Positions 9,707 through 19,930 are shown, counted from the first letter of the stretch. The stretch: DNA of 64,000 nucleotides from Paracoccaceae bacterium (GCA_026710155.1 JAPORQ010000066.1:1-64000); one strand, 5' to 3'. A program made the numbers and translations. Notes: generated by a model from the letters alone, not told the origin.

Positions 9707-10966
9707 TTACTGGAATAAGGCTTCGGGATTGTCCAGGCTGTCCGAACCTTCAAACTCGATTTGATCAAGTCCAAGTGCAGTGATCACCCGTTCGATTGAT
9801 CGTGTCTGGTCAACCAGTGCATCAATACCAGACATGACAAGTGCTTCACCCGCATCATTCCCGCGTTTGAGCATTTGATCATATGCAAATCCAGCTTCTG
9901 CAGTTTGCTTGATGTTTCCGAGTGCAAGCATTGTATTGTGTAAACGGCTATGCATTTCGGTATCAAGACCGGAATCAACTTGCTTTACCATATCAGATAA
10001 GGAAGGTCCTGAGACGACCGACCCGTCAATCCTTACATATGAACCATGATAGACATTTAAAATACCCTTGCCATCGTAGTAATGACTGTTGTGTGTATTG
10101 TCGGAGAAGCAATCATATTCTTCTTCCGGATCATTGAGCAACAAACCCAGCCGCATGCGTTCACCTGCCTGTTCGCCATAGCTCAGACTTCCCATGCCTG
10201 TCAGAATTGTGGAGATACCAGTATTTTCGTCGGCCATGAGGGAGGCGCGTGCCTCACCACCGGCAGCCCATTGTCCAGCAATCCATTCCAGGTTGCTAAC
10301 TAGTAGATCGGTTGCAGCCTTGAGATACTGTCCTCGTCGGTCACAATTTCCATTGGTGCATTGATCGCCCATGGCGTAATCAGTCCATGGACGATTGCCG
10401 GCTCCCGGTCCATGTTCATTGAGGTCCTGTCCCCAAAGCAGGAATTCGATGGCATGGTAACCTGTGGTCACATTTGCTTCAACACCATCAGCTTCATGTA
10501 AAGCCTCTTCGAGCAATTCAGGAGTGATTTCAGTTGCATCCACCATCTGGCCTGACAATGTGAAGGTCTGATTTGCAACGACATTCAATGCGGCCAGTTC
10601 ATTTTCCTCGGTCGGACCTCCATAGGAGCCATCAACATAATCTATGAGATCCTCATCAAGCGGCTAGGCGTTTACCTTGCCTTCCCAATCATCGACAATG
10701 GCATTGCCAAAACGATAGGCCTCGGTCTGTTGATAGGGCACTCGGGAAGCCAACCATGTATTTCTGGCTGCTTCAAGAGCGCCGGCAGAGGGGTTTTCAA
10801 CCAGATCATCCACTGCTTCCCGAAGCTTCATTGCCCTTGAAAGGCTGTCGGCATACTTTGCCTCGGCAATATTCGCATAGGTTTCCAAAACCCCAACCTT
10901 GGTTGCGGCATGAAGTGGATAAGCCAATAATAGTGACATGATTATGATAGAAAAAAACTTTTTCAT
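9707..10966 (-). pseudogene. Imelysin-family iron-uptake protein with in-frame amber stop
   Basis: A full-length imelysin (about 420 residues) read in one frame apart from a TAG at 10664-10666. The start is ATG 10966, with signal peptide MKKFFSIIIMSLLLAYPLHA. Sequence reads WEGKVNA, then TAG, then PLDEDLIDYVDG; family members normally have Trp here (NAWPLDE), so a single TGG to TAG change explains the break. GYHAIEFLLWGQDLN, the conserved GxHxxExxLWG motif, is intact. It is the first gene of the leftward operon with the DHOR, second imelysin and DUF1513 relics. Confidence 0.85.
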
Positions 10967-11518
10967 CTTTGAATGCTTAAATTGATAGTCTTGAATCCTT
11001 CATCTACAGCTCTGCCATAATCATCATTTACCATGATATGCGCTTGGCTGAAATGAGATCAGATAAGCATGTATTATTTCCGACTAATTTAGTCAACAAT
11101 TTATTTAAGTTCTGATTTTTCCAATTCAAGAAGGATTCTGATGTTCCCCATGGGTTATTCAGACAGGAGATGATACCAATTTCAAAATCAAGATTAATTG
11201 TTCAATCTGAAAAAATTTGGTCAGAAGGTCTTAGAGCCTGAATCATAAGTCACAAAAACAATGAAAGCGCTTCTGCGTGCTCTTAAATTCAGAACCGACT
11301 TGGAACCGAAAATGGTTTTTGTGAGTGGAATTGTATTGAATTTGCTGCATTTATGGACTTATGGAACAATGTCTGAAGAATTTTGATCCAGTTGTTCGTT
11401 GATTTTCCAATCTAGTGCACTGTCAATTACATTTGGTACCCATATTTATAATAGAGATTCCCTTTATTCATAGGCATTCAAGGGAAAATGATGGGAGTCT
11501 TTTGTTTGAATCAGTGCA
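10967..11518 (-). other. Intergenic region upstream of the imelysin operon
   Basis: No gene is supported. It holds a MITE-like element (11234-11374) and an inverted-repeat element (from 11409) that runs into the end of xthA. The 260 bases next to the imelysin start are AT-rich and presumably hold its promoter, but I could not assign boxes. Confidence 0.6.
11234..11374 (+). repeat. MITE-like element, copy 1
   Basis: Left end GAGCCTGAATCATAAGTC and a right end related to GACTTATGGAACAGGCTC, here diverged to GACTTATGGAACAATGTCT. The interior shares long stretches (AAATTCAGAACCGACTTGGAA and ATTTGCTGCATTTATGG-like sequence) with the copies at 21687, 45828 and 63255. Non-coding. Confidence 0.8.
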
Positions 11519-11525
11519 CTAGATT
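11409..11525. repeat. 117-bp element bounded by 14-bp perfect inverted repeats
   Basis: AATCTAGTGCACTG at 11409-11422 is matched by its exact reverse complement at 11512-11525. The right arm contains the stop codon of xthA. It could be a second small mobile element or a structured 3' region of xthA. A lone partial arm (TCTAGTGCA) occurs at 13992-14000. Confidence 0.55.
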
Positions 11526-12307
11526 ATGAATTTTGTCATAACAGGCACATGGTCTGAGGGTCTTTCCCATCCTCTTATTTCACGAAGAACAACTGATTCA
11601 CCAATATTGCTTGCAAGATCGGATGAGGCCCAGATATGGTCAAGACGACGTCCCCGATCAGAGATATCCCAGTTCCGAGCCCGATACGACCACCAGGAAT
11701 AGAGTTTCCCTTCGGGAATATTGGCACGAACCGTATCAATCCATCCGCCAGCTTTCATCAATGATGTCATTCCCTCGACCTCCACGGGTGTGTGGCTGAC
11801 GACTTTCAGCAGTTGCCTATGGGACCAGACATCATCTTCAAACGGTGCAATATTGAGATCCCCAACCAAAATGGTTTTCTTGGGAGAATGGTTGATTGAC
11901 CATTGTTTCATCCCTGCAATGAAATCCAGCTTGTCCTTGAACTTGGGATTTTCTTCTGGGTCTGGAACATCACCACCAGCCGGTACATAACAATTTTCAA
12001 TGGTAATCCCATTTTCCAGTCTTGCCGATATATGGCGGGCTTCTTCCTTGTCGATGAAATTTATCCTGGCAACCTCGACCATGGGGATTCTGGAGAGGAT
12101 GGCTACTCCGTTATAGGCCTTCTGTCCTCGAATAAGAATATGATTGTACCCCATCGACCTATAGGCTTCTGTGCCAACCAACTCAGTGGGGGATTTTATT
12201 TCCTGCAGGCAGAGAATATCGGGTGTGTATTGATTCAGAAATTTACAGACCAGGCTTTCCCGCAATCTTATTGAATTGATGTTCCAGGTAGCAACGGTAA
12301 ACTGCAT
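11519..12307 (-). CDS. xthA: Exodeoxyribonuclease III
   Basis: A 262-residue protein of the exonuclease-endonuclease-phosphatase fold acting in base-excision repair (AP endonuclease, 3'-5' exonuclease). Visible catalytic motifs are TWNINSIR at the N-terminus, CLQEIKSP near residue 33, LVGDLNIAP mid-protein (about 145-153), RRLDHIW and the C-terminal SDHVPV His motif. The length matches the family. It reads leftward with a response regulator 15 bases upstream. The last codons lie in an inverted repeat. Confidence 0.95.
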   Translation of the reverse strand: MQFTVATWNINSIRLRESLVCKFLNQYTPDILCLQEIKSPTELVGTEAYRSMGYNHILIRGQKAYNGVAILSRIPMVEVARINFIDKEEARHISARLENGITIENCYVPAGGDVPDPEENPKFKDKLDFIAGMKQWSINHSPKKTILVGDLNIAPFEDDVWSHRQLLKVVSHTPVEVEGMTSLMKAGGWIDTVRANIPEGKLYSWWSYRARNWDISDRGRRLDHIWASSDLASNIGESVVLREIRGWERPSDHVPVMTKFII

Positions 12308-12322
12308 GGTGTTGATGGCTTT

Positions 12323-13018
12323 CTACAGTGTTTGTGATGAAAATTCAGGTGTGATCTGGTATCCCCCATCATCAGTCACGATGATCTGGGGATTGGCTGA
12401 ATCTACTTCAATTTTTTGTCTCAGCCAATGTATGTGCGTATCAAGGGTGTTGGTAATTATATCCTTTTTGTAACCCCATACTTCCTTGAGCAGGTATTCC
12501 CTTGACAGGGTTCTGCCCCTGGCCTTGTAGAGAATATACAAAAGTTCAAATTCCTTTTGGGTCATGCGAACCTCTTCACCCACATCATTGGTCAAAGTCA
12601 GTGATGAGGGGTCAATAACCATTTCGGCCAATTTGAATGATACCTGCCGCCTTATCTCATATCTTGTGACCAACCCCTGCAATTGGATCAGCAGTTCTTT
12701 GAAGGAGAACGGCTTGATAAAACAAACCAACCCAAATTCGTCAGGTTCGGTGTTTGATGGCTGAGTTTTCTGTTCTTCTGAAAGAATAAGTATGGCAGGA
12801 GGAAAATTATGGTTATAATTCGCAAGCACGTCCAGATCATCATGATCATCAACAAAAGCAATCACTGTTGAAATAGTGCCCATCGAGGTTGATTGAATAT
12901 CTGAAATATGATTCAATACCCCGACCTCGAATTCTCCACCAGCCATCAGGAGGTCATGAAGGGTATCTCGAACTAATCTGTTGGAACCAATGACAAGTAT
13001 TTTGGGTTGGGAAGCCAT
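12323..13018 (-). CDS. OmpR-family response regulator
   Basis: A protein of 231 residues: an N-terminal receiver-like domain (about 1-120) and a C-terminal winged helix (about 135-230) with RMTQKEFELLYILY and LDTHIHWLRQKIE, typical of the OmpR/PhoB DNA-binding domain. The receiver begins KILVIGSNRLVRDTL rather than with the usual acidic pair, and its candidate phospho-acceptor region (AFVDDHDDLD) is atypical, so phosphorylation control is uncertain. No histidine kinase gene is adjacent. Confidence 0.8.
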   Translation of the reverse strand: MASQPKILVIGSNRLVRDTLHDLLMAGGEFEVGVLNHISDIQSTSMGTISTVIAFVDDHDDLDVLANYNHNFPPAILILSEEQKTQPSNTEPDEFGLVCFIKPFSFKELLIQLQGLVTRYEIRRQVSFKLAEMVIDPSSLTLTNDVGEEVRMTQKEFELLYILYKARGRTLSREYLLKEVWGYKKDIITNTLDTHIHWLRQKIEVDSANPQIIVTDDGGYQITPEFSSQTL

Positions 13019-14142
13019 GAATCCTGTTGAATGAAAAATTGGAAATAAAAGGGTATAATTACTATAATTGACAATATTTAGTTAATGTGCTCTAGTATTC
13101 TAAGCAACTTACTTGATTCTTGGGATAAGTGTCTGATTGACAAAATTCAAAAAGATCAGATAATCAGGTTGAATTTAATTCAAGGAGAGATGCGTGAAAT
13201 GTCTATTACCCTCTCTCATTAACGATATTGGCCAGTGTTCTATTGTTAGTGCCCACAATTTTCTCCCCGTTTCCGCTAAAGCATGGCGCAGCAGTGAATG
13301 CAACAGCTTGGCTTCTTCGAGGTTGCGGTTCTGACGAAGAAACCATAAGCATTGTCGCTTCAGGTGGATTTCTTTGAGCATCGAGAAGGACACCAAAGAT
13401 TTACCGGGGAAAGCACGCTCGCACGTTTTCTGTACACGGGTGACTCTTCAATTCTGGAAATCAACGATGGCAGTGAATGGAAGAATAAGCGGTTCAAAAG
13501 TTTATGGAAGACCGCGAATAAACATGCGGGTAGTGAAAAATCGATGGGAGGCACAGGGCTGTCTTTATCAGGACAGATACGTTCCATGTCTTGATTGAGT
13601 CAAAGGTCAAGAATTCAGATATCTTGTCTCTGTGACAGGAATGTGATCGACCAAGTTCAGATTTCCTGACCTCGGGTTTGATTTTGGCCAACTATAATCC
13701 ACTGTTTTTGGATGAAAGAGATCGGTGCCGCCGTTGATGTTGCCACAGGCAAAAGCCCTGAGCTCCCATGATCAGGAGGATTGGTCGGCAAGTGGTCAAA
13801 ATTTGAAATGATAAATCAGAGTGTGTTCATATATGGTCACCAAATTCCATTTGGTGGATTCCTTCAAAACCTCTTTGATATTGGGATGGAACATGCATGA
13901 TTCTGTTGAATTGTCATTCTAGGGTCAGGAAGTCCGGAGTTAACGATGTAATCACCATTGTTAAACTTCATCACAAAATGCTTGTTGTCACTCTAGTGCA
14001 TAGTCATTCCTGATTGTAGCATTTTTGTGCCACAAAACTCACATTTGAAAAAACCTATTGATTCTTGGAAAAGAATAAATAGAATCAAACCTCCAAATGG
14101 GCAAGAAGACCAAACAGAAAATTTTGAGGCAGACCAAAGACC
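13019..14142. other. Long intergenic region without a supported gene
   Basis: About 1.1 kb with short open frames on both strands but none with a recognisable family, convincing start site or consistent coding bias. It may contain a decayed gene between about 13170 and 13690. The last 150 bases are AT-rich and probably include the promoter of the aminotransferase operon. Confidence 0.5.
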
Positions 14143-15318
14143 ATGGACATTCCCGGGCGGTTTTCCCAACTGCCAGACTATACATTTGATCGATTGAGGT
14201 TACTCATCGGGAACACCCCTCCCGGTGATAAAATCATTGACATGTCCATAGGTGCACCCAGACATGCATTTCCACAATGGATAATGGAAGAGATAACAGG
14301 GTTAGTCGACCAGTTTGGTAAATATCCGCCCAAGAATGGTACCAGCGGGTTGCTGCAATCCATATCGAGCTGGTATCGAAGTCGATATGGTGCAACTATT
14401 GATCCGGATGAGAATATTTCCGTTGTTAATGGAACGAGGGAAGCTCTCTTCAATGCCTGTATTGCTTTATGCCCTGAGCACAAAAAGGGCAAAAAGTCCA
14501 AGGTGCTGATTCCCAATCCGTTTTATCAGGTTTATGTGGGTGCCGCACTTGCTGCCAATGCCGAGCCGGTTTTTTTGGACGCTGAAAAAAACAATAATTT
14601 TCTACCGGATTTTGAAAGACTGTCCCACCGGGCTCTCGATGAAGTTGCCATCGTTTATTTGTGCTCTCCATCAAATCCACAGGGGTCGGTCGCATCAAGG
14701 GAATATATGGAAAACCTGCTCAAATTGGCTCACAGGCATGATTTTCTGGTTTTCTCTGATGAATGCTATTCGGAAATCTACCGATCCAAACCACCACCAA
14801 GCATGATTGAAGCAAACTCGGGCATCGAGGGCGATCTCGACCGCATGATGATTTTCAATTCACTTTCCAAAAGGTCCAACCTGCCCGGTCTGAGAGCCGG
14901 TTTTATGGTAGGAGGAGAAAAACTGATCTCACACTTCAAAAAATATCGTTCCTATTCTGATCCGGCTGTTCCCATACCCTTGCAGGCAGTTGCCACACGT
15001 TTGCTGGAAGATGAATCCCATGTCAGTGCAAGCAGGGAACAATATCAGGCAAAATACAAACTTGCCGATCGGATATTTGATGGGTTTGAAGGATACAATC
15101 CACCCGAAGCAGGCTTCTTTCTATGGCTGGATGTAGAGGATGGAGAGCAAATCACAAGACGGTTATGGAAGCAACGGGGAGTGAAAGTGGTACCGGGTTC
15201 ATATTTCAGTTTCGAGGACCGAGGACTTAATCCAGGCAAGAGATTTATCAGAGTGGCAATGGTTGCCGGGCAGGAAGAACTGGAAACGGGATTGGCAAGC
15301 ATCAGGGAACTGATTTAG
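14143..15318 (+). CDS. PLP-dependent aminotransferase, class I/II
   Basis: A 391-residue fold-type I aminotransferase. The PLP lysine lies in SLSKRSNLPGLRAGF near residue 243. LCSPSNPQGS (near 172) and FSDECYSEIY (near 205) are the other cofactor-contacting motifs, and RFIRVAMV near the C-terminus supplies the substrate-carboxylate arginine. Relatives next to ftsK in alphaproteobacteria are often annotated as succinyldiaminopimelate aminotransferase-like; the substrate cannot be fixed from sequence. The stop is followed by GGAGAAGG, which serves ftsK. Confidence 0.85.
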   Translation: MDIPGRFSQLPDYTFDRLRLLIGNTPPGDKIIDMSIGAPRHAFPQWIMEEITGLVDQFGKYPPKNGTSGLLQSISSWYRSRYGATIDPDENISVVNGTREALFNACIALCPEHKKGKKSKVLIPNPFYQVYVGAALAANAEPVFLDAEKNNNFLPDFERLSHRALDEVAIVYLCSPSNPQGSVASREYMENLLKLAHRHDFLVFSDECYSEIYRSKPPPSMIEANSGIEGDLDRMMIFNSLSKRSNLPGLRAGFMVGGEKLISHFKKYRSYSDPAVPIPLQAVATRLLEDESHVSASREQYQAKYKLADRIFDGFEGYNPPEAGFFLWLDVEDGEQITRRLWKQRGVKVVPGSYFSFEDRGLNPGKRFIRVAMVAGQEELETGLASIRELI

Positions 15319-15333
15319 GAAGGAGAAGGAAAG

Positions 15334-17958
15334 GTGACCTACCAAATTAGACAGAGACAATCTTTGGTTGATCAAAATTGGTTCAGGGTTTTGATTAAGC
15401 GAAGTCAGGAATTATGGGGCCTGTTGTTGTTGCTTCTCAGTGGTATGTTGGGATTGATCCTGGGTTCCTATTCACCATTTGACCCAGGTATTTTTTCATT
15501 GACAAATGGTGGAGTAAGCAACTTGTTGGGTCATTTTGGTGCCTCGGTTGCCAGTAGCCTGATTGTCATTATCGGCCTGGGATCATGGATCATGGCACTA
15601 TACATGTTTTTCTGGGGAATTCGGTTCATGTCCCATGCGGGTACAGGCCGGTTCATAAAATCCTTGATTTATTTCCCCATACTGGTTGCCACAGCTTCTG
15701 TGTTTTCATCAACACTGCAACCCCTGGATTCGTGGAATCACCATTTTGGTCTCGGGGGAATCTTCGGCGATACCTTTGTAGGCGCTACCTTGAATGCGTT
15801 ACCATTTGACAAGGCCACTTTCTTCGAACATGCAAAATTTGTTGTTGGCTTTCTTCTGTTGATCGTTTGTTTTTATACATTTGGCTTCACTCTCAGAGAA
15901 ATTGTTGGAAGATTGACCCAAAGGCATGTGGCAAGGGAGTCAAATTCACAAAATGGTCCATATCAAATCCCTGTGGATACGCTGGGTCAGGAAGATGTAC
16001 CCACTTCCAGGGGCGTATTGAACAAATTGGACAATTTCCTGAGGAGAAATGACAAGGAAGAATCCAAAAGCCAGGATTTTTATGAATATTATGAACAGGA
16101 AGAAGTTGAGGAAAAGGTCAAGTCCAAAGGTGTGCTCTCAAAAATTTTCAAGACTGGAATCAGTCAATCGGTTGCATGGTTGACCAAGGAGGAAGAAACT
16201 GTTCGTCCCCGTAAGCTTACCCAGATTAGTTTTGCCAAAAGACAAGTTGATAGTGAACATCAGGAACAAAGTTCAGCCACACTGCCCCTGTTGGACACTC
16301 TCTCACAGGATCAACCTCAAGAAATTGATGAGGGGGATCATGACATAGTCGTTGTGCCAAGGGATCCCAGACAACTTAAAGTCAGTGCTCGTGCAACTCA
16401 GGAAACACTCCAATCCCTAGATAATTTTCCTGACCAAAATACCTATATCCCGCCTTCACTTTCATTCCTGGGTGAACCCGATGAAATCATCAAGAATGAG
16501 AGAAGTCAGGGAGAATTGGAGGCCCGGGGTGAAAAACTGAAGCGCATACTTGCCGATTTCAGTGTTCAGGGAAGAATCGAGAAAATTCTTCAGGGACCAG
16601 TGGTGACCCTTTACAAGTTCAGGCCTGCCCCCGGTGTCAAAACCAGCAGGGTGATACAGCTGGCTGATGATGTCGCCTGTTCCATGTCAGCCTTGTCAGC
16701 TCGAATATCAACAATTCCCGGTGAACCATATGTCGGGATAGAACTGCCCAACGAAATCAGGGAAACCGTTTACCTGAAGGAATTGGCTTCCTCGACTGCA
16801 TTTTGGAATTCCCGACAGAAGCTTCCTCTCATATTCGGTAAGGACATCAGTGGCATGGCGGTCGTGGTTGATCTGGTTTCCATGCCCCACCTTCTCATAG
16901 CTGGAACCACCGGATCAGGTAAATCGGTTGGCTTGAACTCAATGATACTGAGCATGTTGTACAAGCTCTCGCCCGATCAATGCAAATTGTTGATGATTGA
17001 CCCCAAAATGATCGAATTGAGCGGTTATGACGGTATCCCACATTTGGTATCTCCGGTGGTAACCGACCCGAAGAAGGCGGTTGTGGCATTGAAGTGGGTC
17101 ACTTACGAAATGAACAAGAGATATGAGAAAATGCAAAGCATGAGATTGAATATCAAGAATATCCAATCCTACAACACCCATATGCTTGAGTTGATGGAAA
17201 AGGGCGAAAAAGTTTACTCCATCAAGATACAGACTGGTTACAACAAGGAAACTGGGCGGGCAGAATTTACCACAAAGGAATTTGAGGTGGAATATTTGCC
17301 CTATATCGTTGTCATCATTGATGAATTGGCCGATTTGGTCCAAACGGCCGGAAAGGAAATTGATGAATGTCTTCAACAGTTGAGCCAGAAGGCACGAGCC
17401 AGCGGCATCCACCTCATTGCTGCCACCCAAAGGCCATCGGTCGATGTAATGGGTGGGATTATCAAATCCAATTTCCCCAACCGCGTTTCTTTCCAGGTTT
17501 CATCCAAGATAGACAGCAGAACAATATTAAACACCCAGGGTGCTGAGCAGCTCCTCGGCAAGGGTGATATGCTGTTTATGTCTGGCGGCGGCAAGATCCA
17601 GCGGGTCCATGGCCCATTGGTGACCGATGAGGAGGTCGAAAAAGTCGTGGGATACTTGAAAAAGACCTATGGCAGCACCGAAGACGAATATCAGATCTTT
17701 GATGATCCCGAGGGTACTATCGAGGCCGAGGTGGATCAGGCTCTGGGATTTGTAGGTGGCAAGAATTCCGAAGACAGTTTATATCCTCAGGCAGTGGAAA
17801 TTGTCAAAAGGGATCGGCGCGTTTCCATATCCTATATCCAGAGAAAACTCGGAATAGGTTACAACAAGGCTGCCAAAATAGTTGAAAGGATGGAAGACGA
17901 GGATTTAATTGGCAAGGCCAATCATGTTGGAAAAAGGGAAATCTTCATACCCGAATAA
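15334..17958 (+). CDS. ftsK: DNA translocase FtsK
   Basis: An 874-residue septal DNA translocase. The N-terminal 200 residues hold about four membrane segments, followed by a charged linker (about 200-390). The motor domain has Walker A AGTTGSGKSVG (about 523-533) and Walker B VVIIDELADL (about 656-665), then IAATQRPSVDVMGG. The C-terminal winged-helix gamma domain (SISYIQRKLGIGYNKAAKI) is present. The start is GTG 15334, eight bases after GGAGAAGG. It couples chromosome dimer resolution to division. Confidence 0.95.
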   Translation: MTYQIRQRQSLVDQNWFRVLIKRSQELWGLLLLLLSGMLGLILGSYSPFDPGIFSLTNGGVSNLLGHFGASVASSLIVIIGLGSWIMALYMFFWGIRFMSHAGTGRFIKSLIYFPILVATASVFSSTLQPLDSWNHHFGLGGIFGDTFVGATLNALPFDKATFFEHAKFVVGFLLLIVCFYTFGFTLREIVGRLTQRHVARESNSQNGPYQIPVDTLGQEDVPTSRGVLNKLDNFLRRNDKEESKSQDFYEYYEQEEVEEKVKSKGVLSKIFKTGISQSVAWLTKEEETVRPRKLTQISFAKRQVDSEHQEQSSATLPLLDTLSQDQPQEIDEGDHDIVVVPRDPRQLKVSARATQETLQSLDNFPDQNTYIPPSLSFLGEPDEIIKNERSQGELEARGEKLKRILADFSVQGRIEKILQGPVVTLYKFRPAPGVKTSRVIQLADDVACSMSALSARISTIPGEPYVGIELPNEIRETVYLKELASSTAFWNSRQKLPLIFGKDISGMAVVVDLVSMPHLLIAGTTGSGKSVGLNSMILSMLYKLSPDQCKLLMIDPKMIELSGYDGIPHLVSPVVTDPKKAVVALKWVTYEMNKRYEKMQSMRLNIKNIQSYNTHMLELMEKGEKVYSIKIQTGYNKETGRAEFTTKEFEVEYLPYIVVIIDELADLVQTAGKEIDECLQQLSQKARASGIHLIAATQRPSVDVMGGIIKSNFPNRVSFQVSSKIDSRTILNTQGAEQLLGKGDMLFMSGGGKIQRVHGPLVTDEEVEKVVGYLKKTYGSTEDEYQIFDDPEGTIEAEVDQALGFVGGKNSEDSLYPQAVEIVKRDRRVSISYIQRKLGIGYNKAAKIVERMEDEDLIGKANHVGKREIFIPE

Positions 17959-18160
17959 TTCCAGCCTTGTTTAAAACCTGAAGTATCTTGGGAAATTGAA
18001 TTCAGCTTATCAAATTTATGAGTGACTTGAAATCCAGGTCTAGATATCCAATTGAATTTTCAACTTTGCCTGGATTTTGTTGTATGTTCGGTAATGTTCT
18101 CATTATAGATCATTGGTATATATGTGGCAGAAATCACACTTAACGCATTCAATTTGCAAA

Positions 18161-18706
18161 ATGAATTTCAGCATACCTTCTCCTGCCAGAGAGATTTTTG
18201 ACAAAATGGTACCAATTCTTTTACGAATGTGTGAAGGTGAACAGATTTTAATTGGTAGTCGAACTGCTTTGGCGGCAAGGTGGTGCCACCGAAAAAGTAC
18301 CGATATTGATCCATTTGCGAAAATTGAAGATTTCCTTGCAATCAAAGAGGGCTTGGAATCTGATCTTGCTCAAGTTGGTGGAGCGCTTGATCGGCGTTCA
18401 GGACTGGACTGGTGCCGAGGAAGTTTTGCCAAGGATTAATTCAGTATGTTTTCTACACTTCCCTTGTTGTCTAAAGAAGTAGAAGGTGAGCCTGATTTTG
18501 CAAAGCAAGGAGGATTAAAAATGGAGTCTGTTTCAGAAATTCTGGCCAAAAAGCTACGCTTGCGGATGTATGTGAATGTTGAGTGTCTCGCAAGGGATTG
18601 CCATGATCTGGTCACAGTAGCGGAGAGCAACCTCAAGCCCTTAGGTGTGCATTTTCATGCTTGTGAAGGGATCAGAAGGAAGAACTGGTTAATGAGTTTA
18701 ATTTAA
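18161..18706 (+). pseudogene. AbiEii/AbiGii-type nucleotidyltransferase toxin, frameshifted
   Basis: The first part reads MNFSIPSPAREIFDKM and then ILIGSRTALAARWCHRKSTDID, close to the AbiEii pattern (IGGGTALA..GHR.STDID), with the glycine pair changed to SR. A frame change near 18430 leads to a second segment with SVSEILAKKLRLRM and ARDCHDLV, matching the KL...R / (K/R)D..DL region of the same family. No antitoxin gene is visible. The relic interrupts the common ftsK-lolA adjacency, so it probably entered by transfer and then decayed. Confidence 0.7.
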
Positions 18707-18775
18707 TTCCCTAATCCCAGGAATTATACTTTTTATTTGACTATTGGATTACCCACAATGCAAGGGAGTTGAGAA

Positions 18776-19420
18776 ATAAACATCATTGGAAAACTGTCTC
18801 CGAACAAGATTTGCAAACAGATCGGTTATCTGCTTTTTGGTTTCCTTGCCATTTCAATACACCTTTTGGCAGAAACAGAGGATAAACCAACGCTTCAGGA
18901 TCTTGAAACCTATCTTAAAGAAATCGATACGCTGTATTCGGAGATTCTGCAAATAAATTATGACGGTTCAAGATCAGAGGGTAAATTGTATCTGGATCGT
19001 CCTTTGAGGGCCAGGCTAGAATATTCCCCTCCCGGTACGGGTATTCTCATTGCCAACTCGGGGAGTGTTGCGGTATTCGACAAGAATTCCAATACCGGCC
19101 CAACCTTTTACCCATTGAGGCATACACCTTTTTTCCACCTTCTGAAAAGGGATCTTGATTTTACCGACTCAGATGCTGTCCTGGATCATTTGGTCGGTAT
19201 CGAATACAACGAGTTGCATTTGGGGTTAACATCCCGACACCTCAAGGGACGTCTGGAATTGGTGTTCCAGAATCACCCCCTGCTGTTGATCGGCTGGGTG
19301 TTTGTCGATGAATTCGAAAACAGGACAATGGTCCGGCTACTGGATATCAAATCCAACATCAAGCTTGATCCCAGATTTTTCAACATTGAACTCCAAAAGG
19401 ATTTGTTGAATTTGGATTAA
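18776..19420 (+). CDS. lolA: Outer-membrane lipoprotein carrier LolA
   Basis: A periplasmic LolA-like protein of about 200 residues: hydrophobic leader (GYLLFGFLAISIHLLA), then DLETYLKEIDTL, and GKLYLDRPLRARLEY, matching the LolA pattern of a G.f.l.RP...R..Y strand. The in-frame TGA at 18770 means the leader can only start from a non-standard codon: ATA 18776 (seven bases after GGGAG), ATC 18782, ATT 18785 or CTG 18794. A later TTG near 18860 would remove the signal peptide. Start coordinate is therefore tentative. Position downstream of ftsK supports identity. Confidence 0.75.
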   Translation: MNIIGKLSPNKICKQIGYLLFGFLAISIHLLAETEDKPTLQDLETYLKEIDTLYSEILQINYDGSRSEGKLYLDRPLRARLEYSPPGTGILIANSGSVAVFDKNSNTGPTFYPLRHTPFFHLLKRDLDFTDSDAVLDHLVGIEYNELHLGLTSRHLKGRLELVFQNHPLLLIGWVFVDEFENRTMVRLLDIKSNIKLDPRFFNIELQKDLLNLD

Positions 19421-19432
19421 GAAGAATACCCG

Positions 19433-19460
19433 AAAGACTTGCAAAACTGCAGTCTTTTTT
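19433..19460 (+). terminator. Rho-independent terminator after lolA
   Basis: Stem AAAGACT(t)GC / GCAGTCTTT with loop AAAACT, running into a T tract. Thirteen bases after the lolA stop. Confidence 0.75.
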
Positions 19461-19572
19461 GATAGTTTGAAACAAAAAGTTTATTAGACCTGTTTCTAGG
19501 TCCTCGGGGAATATCAGAAAAGGGTTAAAATAGAGGTGCCCTTACCCTTAACTTTAAGATGCTACCCTTATA

Positions 19573-19930
19573 TTATGGTGATGAACCTGGGGTTGTAACT
19601 ACTCTGCACTCCTGCAATGAAGTTGCAGTTTGGGTAGGAATGCCAACCAATGCAATGCCTTGTTGAGCCTTATCGTTTCATTGAAGATTGTTGCCTTCGC
19701 CGGAACTGTCCTGATGATGGTGCGGCTAATCGCCCCATCCATGTCACGTATGTAACTGCCATCATTGCCGGTGGATGGATGCCCAAATCGAGGGCCCTCA
19801 CCGGAATCGTCCATTGGCCGGACAAACAGCCAGCCCGAATCACCAACCCCTTGTATTTGCCAATGGAATGGCCAGTGGCGACACCGTTACACTTTCAATG
19901 GCATATGAAGTTGATTTAACCCCGACCCCT
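19573..19930 (+). pseudogene. Possible remnant of an exported protein
   Basis: Short frames here resemble the leader of the exported protein at 46247 (IVAFAGTV...LIAP against VVAFAGPV...TITAP) and a beta-rich extracellular segment (LVFANGMASGDTVTLSMAYE). Stops and frame changes prevent a continuous product. I infer a further decayed member of the same family, but the similarity is short and could be fortuitous. Confidence 0.25.
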
